Source of the DNA: an uncultured Flavonifractor sp.
Lineage (GTDB): Bacteria > Bacillota > Clostridia > Oscillospirales > Oscillospiraceae
NCBI GenBank assembly: GCA_947384055.1
Contig: CANDFO010000084.1
Span: 1 to 9,249 of the forward strand
Reading direction: 5' to 3'
DNA length: 9,249 nt
The position numbers and the translations under genes were made by a program. How positions within the stretch are numbered: position 1 is the first letter of the stretch; each line of letters begins with the position of its first letter. The notes below the pieces were generated by a model. The model saw only the letters and a list, made by a program, of their open reading frames with translations, was not told the DNA's origin and did not search any database. Positions 8,128-9,249 of this stretch are shown piece after piece.

Positions 8128-8133
8128 TATAAT
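8128..8133 (+). promoter_or_regulatory. TATAAT -10 box, possible vegetative promoter for cheA
   Basis: A perfect TATAAT lies 26 bp before the cheA start codon. The hexamer 17 bp upstream, TTAATC at 8105-8110, matches TTGACA at only three positions and there is no extended TGn, so the -35 is weak. It partly overlaps the downstream flank of the sigma-28-like element. The two could be alternative promoters, or the TATAAT could be incidental in this A+T-rich gap. A start near 8140 would leave a leader of about 20 nt that still includes the ribosome site. Confidence 0.4.
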
Positions 8134-8158
8134 GAGATATAAATAAGGTGGTGTTATT

Positions 8159-9249
8159 ATGGGCAGCGGAAATGATATCCTGGATATGTACATCTACGAG
8201 ACCAACACGTTGCTGGAGCAGCTGGAGACAATCGTGCTTGAGGCGGAAAAGGCGGACACTTTCTCGCAGGAGAACGTCAACGAGATTTTTCGCATTATGC
8301 ACACCATCAAGGGCTCCTCCGCAATGATGGAGTTCGATACGTTGACCACCGTGGCGCACCGTATTGAAGACTTGTTCTTCATCATCCGGGAAAATACCAT
8401 GTCCGTAGTTTCTGAGGCCAACCGTCCCGCCCTGTTCGACCTGGTCTTCCAGTCCATCGACTACTTCCGAGGCGAAGTCGAGAAGGTGGAGGCAGGCGAG
8501 CCTCTTGATAAGGATATCGACAGTTTCCTTTCAAATATTAATACCTTGATCTCCAAAATTAAGGGGGAGGAGCCGGAGGAGAGCGCTCCCGCCGCGCCTG
8601 CGCCGGCGGAGACGGGCGCGCCCCCCGCCGCCCCCGCCCCGTCCCCGGCCCCGGCAGGGGACGGGAACTTCCCCTATGCCCTGCGGGTGCGCTTTGACGA
8701 AGGCTGCGGCATGGAGAACCTGCGCTCTTTCATGCTGGTCACTTCCGTGCGGGATTTCTGCGCCCCGGAGGACTTCCGCTTTGAGCCCGCCGATGTGGAG
8801 AGCAACGCCGCCTCCTCGGAAGTTGTGGTGGAGCAGGGCTTCCTGCTGCTGTTCAAAAACGAGGCTGACCGGGAGAGCGCCATTCCGGTGGTCAAATCCG
8901 CCGGCTCCGTGCAGGATTATCAAATCCAGGACTACCACCCCGCCCCTGCGGAAGAGCCCGCGGAGGAGCCGGCTCCCCACGCTGCCGCGTCCCCCAGCGC
9001 GGCCGCGCCCTCTCCCAAGCCCGCCGCGCCGAGTCAGCCCGCCGCCGCCAATGCCGGCAGCGCCCATGCCAAGGAGACGCTGATCAGTGTCAACCTGAGC
9101 AAGCTGGACCAGCTCTCCGCCGTGGTGGGGGAAATCGTCATCACTGAATCCATGGTCACTTCCTCTCCGGATCTGAAGGGCCTCAATCTGGACTCTTTCT
9201 CCAAGTCCGCCCGGCAGCTGCGCAAGCTCACCGACGAGCTTCAGGACGT
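8159..9249 (+). CDS. cheA: Chemotaxis histidine kinase CheA, N-terminal part (runs off right edge)
   Basis: CheA autophosphorylates on a His and passes phosphate to CheY and CheB, setting flagellar switching from receptor signals. The frame is open from the ATG at 8159 to the edge (363 codons plus two bases). AAGGTGGT at 8145-8152 lies 6 nt upstream and supports the start. P1 (HPt) spans about 1-130, with the phosphorylated His at H48 in FRIMHTIKGSSAMM. An Ala/Pro linker (about 137-169) leads to a domain at 170-260 in the place of P2 (CheY/CheB docking), beginning FPYALRVRFDEGCGMENLR. A second Ala/Pro/Glu linker runs about 261-303. P3, the dimerisation domain, begins near 306 with ISVNLSKLDQLSAVVGEIV and is cut in its first helix. 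The ATP-binding and CheW-like domains lie beyond the edge. It is transcribed divergently from the flagellar-accessory/SLH cluster and is probably followed by other che genes. Confidence 0.95.
   Translation, partial: MGSGNDILDMYIYETNTLLEQLETIVLEAEKADTFSQENVNEIFRIMHTIKGSSAMMEFDTLTTVAHRIEDLFFIIRENTMSVVSEANRPALFDLVFQSIDYFRGEVEKVEAGEPLDKDIDSFLSNINTLISKIKGEEPEESAPAAPAPAETGAPPAAPAPSPAPAGDGNFPYALRVRFDEGCGMENLRSFMLVTSVRDFCAPEDFRFEPADVESNAASSEVVVEQGFLLLFKNEADRESAIPVVKSAGSVQDYQIQDYHPAPAEEPAEEPAPHAAASPSAAAPSPKPAAPSQPAAANAGSAHAKETLISVNLSKLDQLSAVVGEIVITESMVTSSPDLKGLNLDSFSKSARQLRKLTDELQD

Noticed and set aside
8063..8158. Leftward promoter for the FliK-like to SLH gene cluster
   Set aside because: TATAGT and CATAAG can be read as -10 boxes on the minus strand, but neither has an acceptable -35 at 16-18 bp, so I did not annotate one.
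8531..9067. Minus-strand Gly/Arg-rich open frame inside cheA
   Set aside because: It is the reverse of the Ala/Pro-rich linkers of CheA. The plus frame is open throughout with HPt and dimerisation motifs.

Overview
The window looks like a GC-rich chromosomal segment from a motile, cell-surface-layered Firmicute. Gene style and neighbourhood best fit the Clostridia, plausibly the Oscillospiraceae (an inference from protein style, not from a marker gene). The evidence is S-layer homology (SLH) domains, a Bacillus YlqG/YlqH-like flagellar gene pair, strong GGAGG-type ribosome binding sites and a multidomain CheA. Coding density is very high: the only real intergenic gaps are about 73 bp (296-368) and 96 bp (8063-8158).

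Layout. Five genes run leftward (minus strand) from 8062 to the left edge, in transcription order: (1) a FliK-like/YlqG-like protein of 481 aa; (2) a small stand-alone FlhB C-terminal-domain protein (YlqH/FhlB type) whose start overlaps gene 1; (3) a PilZ protein with intact c-di-GMP-binding motifs, overlapping gene 2 by ATGA; (4) a giant secreted SLH protein (1743-1767 aa) with a beta-helix-like region and several Fn3/Ig-like repeats, whose longer start also overlaps gene 3 by ATGA; (5) a secreted low-complexity protein cut by the left edge, where the sequence becomes a nearly pure 54-base G run. A perfect 14-bp hairpin lies between genes 4 and 5. Rightward from 8159 runs cheA, open to the right edge and truncated in its dimerisation domain.

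How the genes fit together. cheA is the chemotaxis kinase. The FliK-like and FlhB-like proteins are accessory parts of flagellar type III export and substrate switching, and PilZ proteins commonly tune motility in response to c-di-GMP. Tight overlaps join these to a very large SLH surface protein, suggesting coordinated expression of motility control and a surface or adhesion structure. This coupling is an inference from gene order. The 96-bp divergent region carries a good sigma-28-like promoter and a perfect TATAAT reading toward cheA.

I found no mobile element, CRISPR array, tRNA or rRNA. The least explained pieces are the function of the giant SLH protein, the truncated proline-rich neighbour, and whether the G run is biology or artefact.
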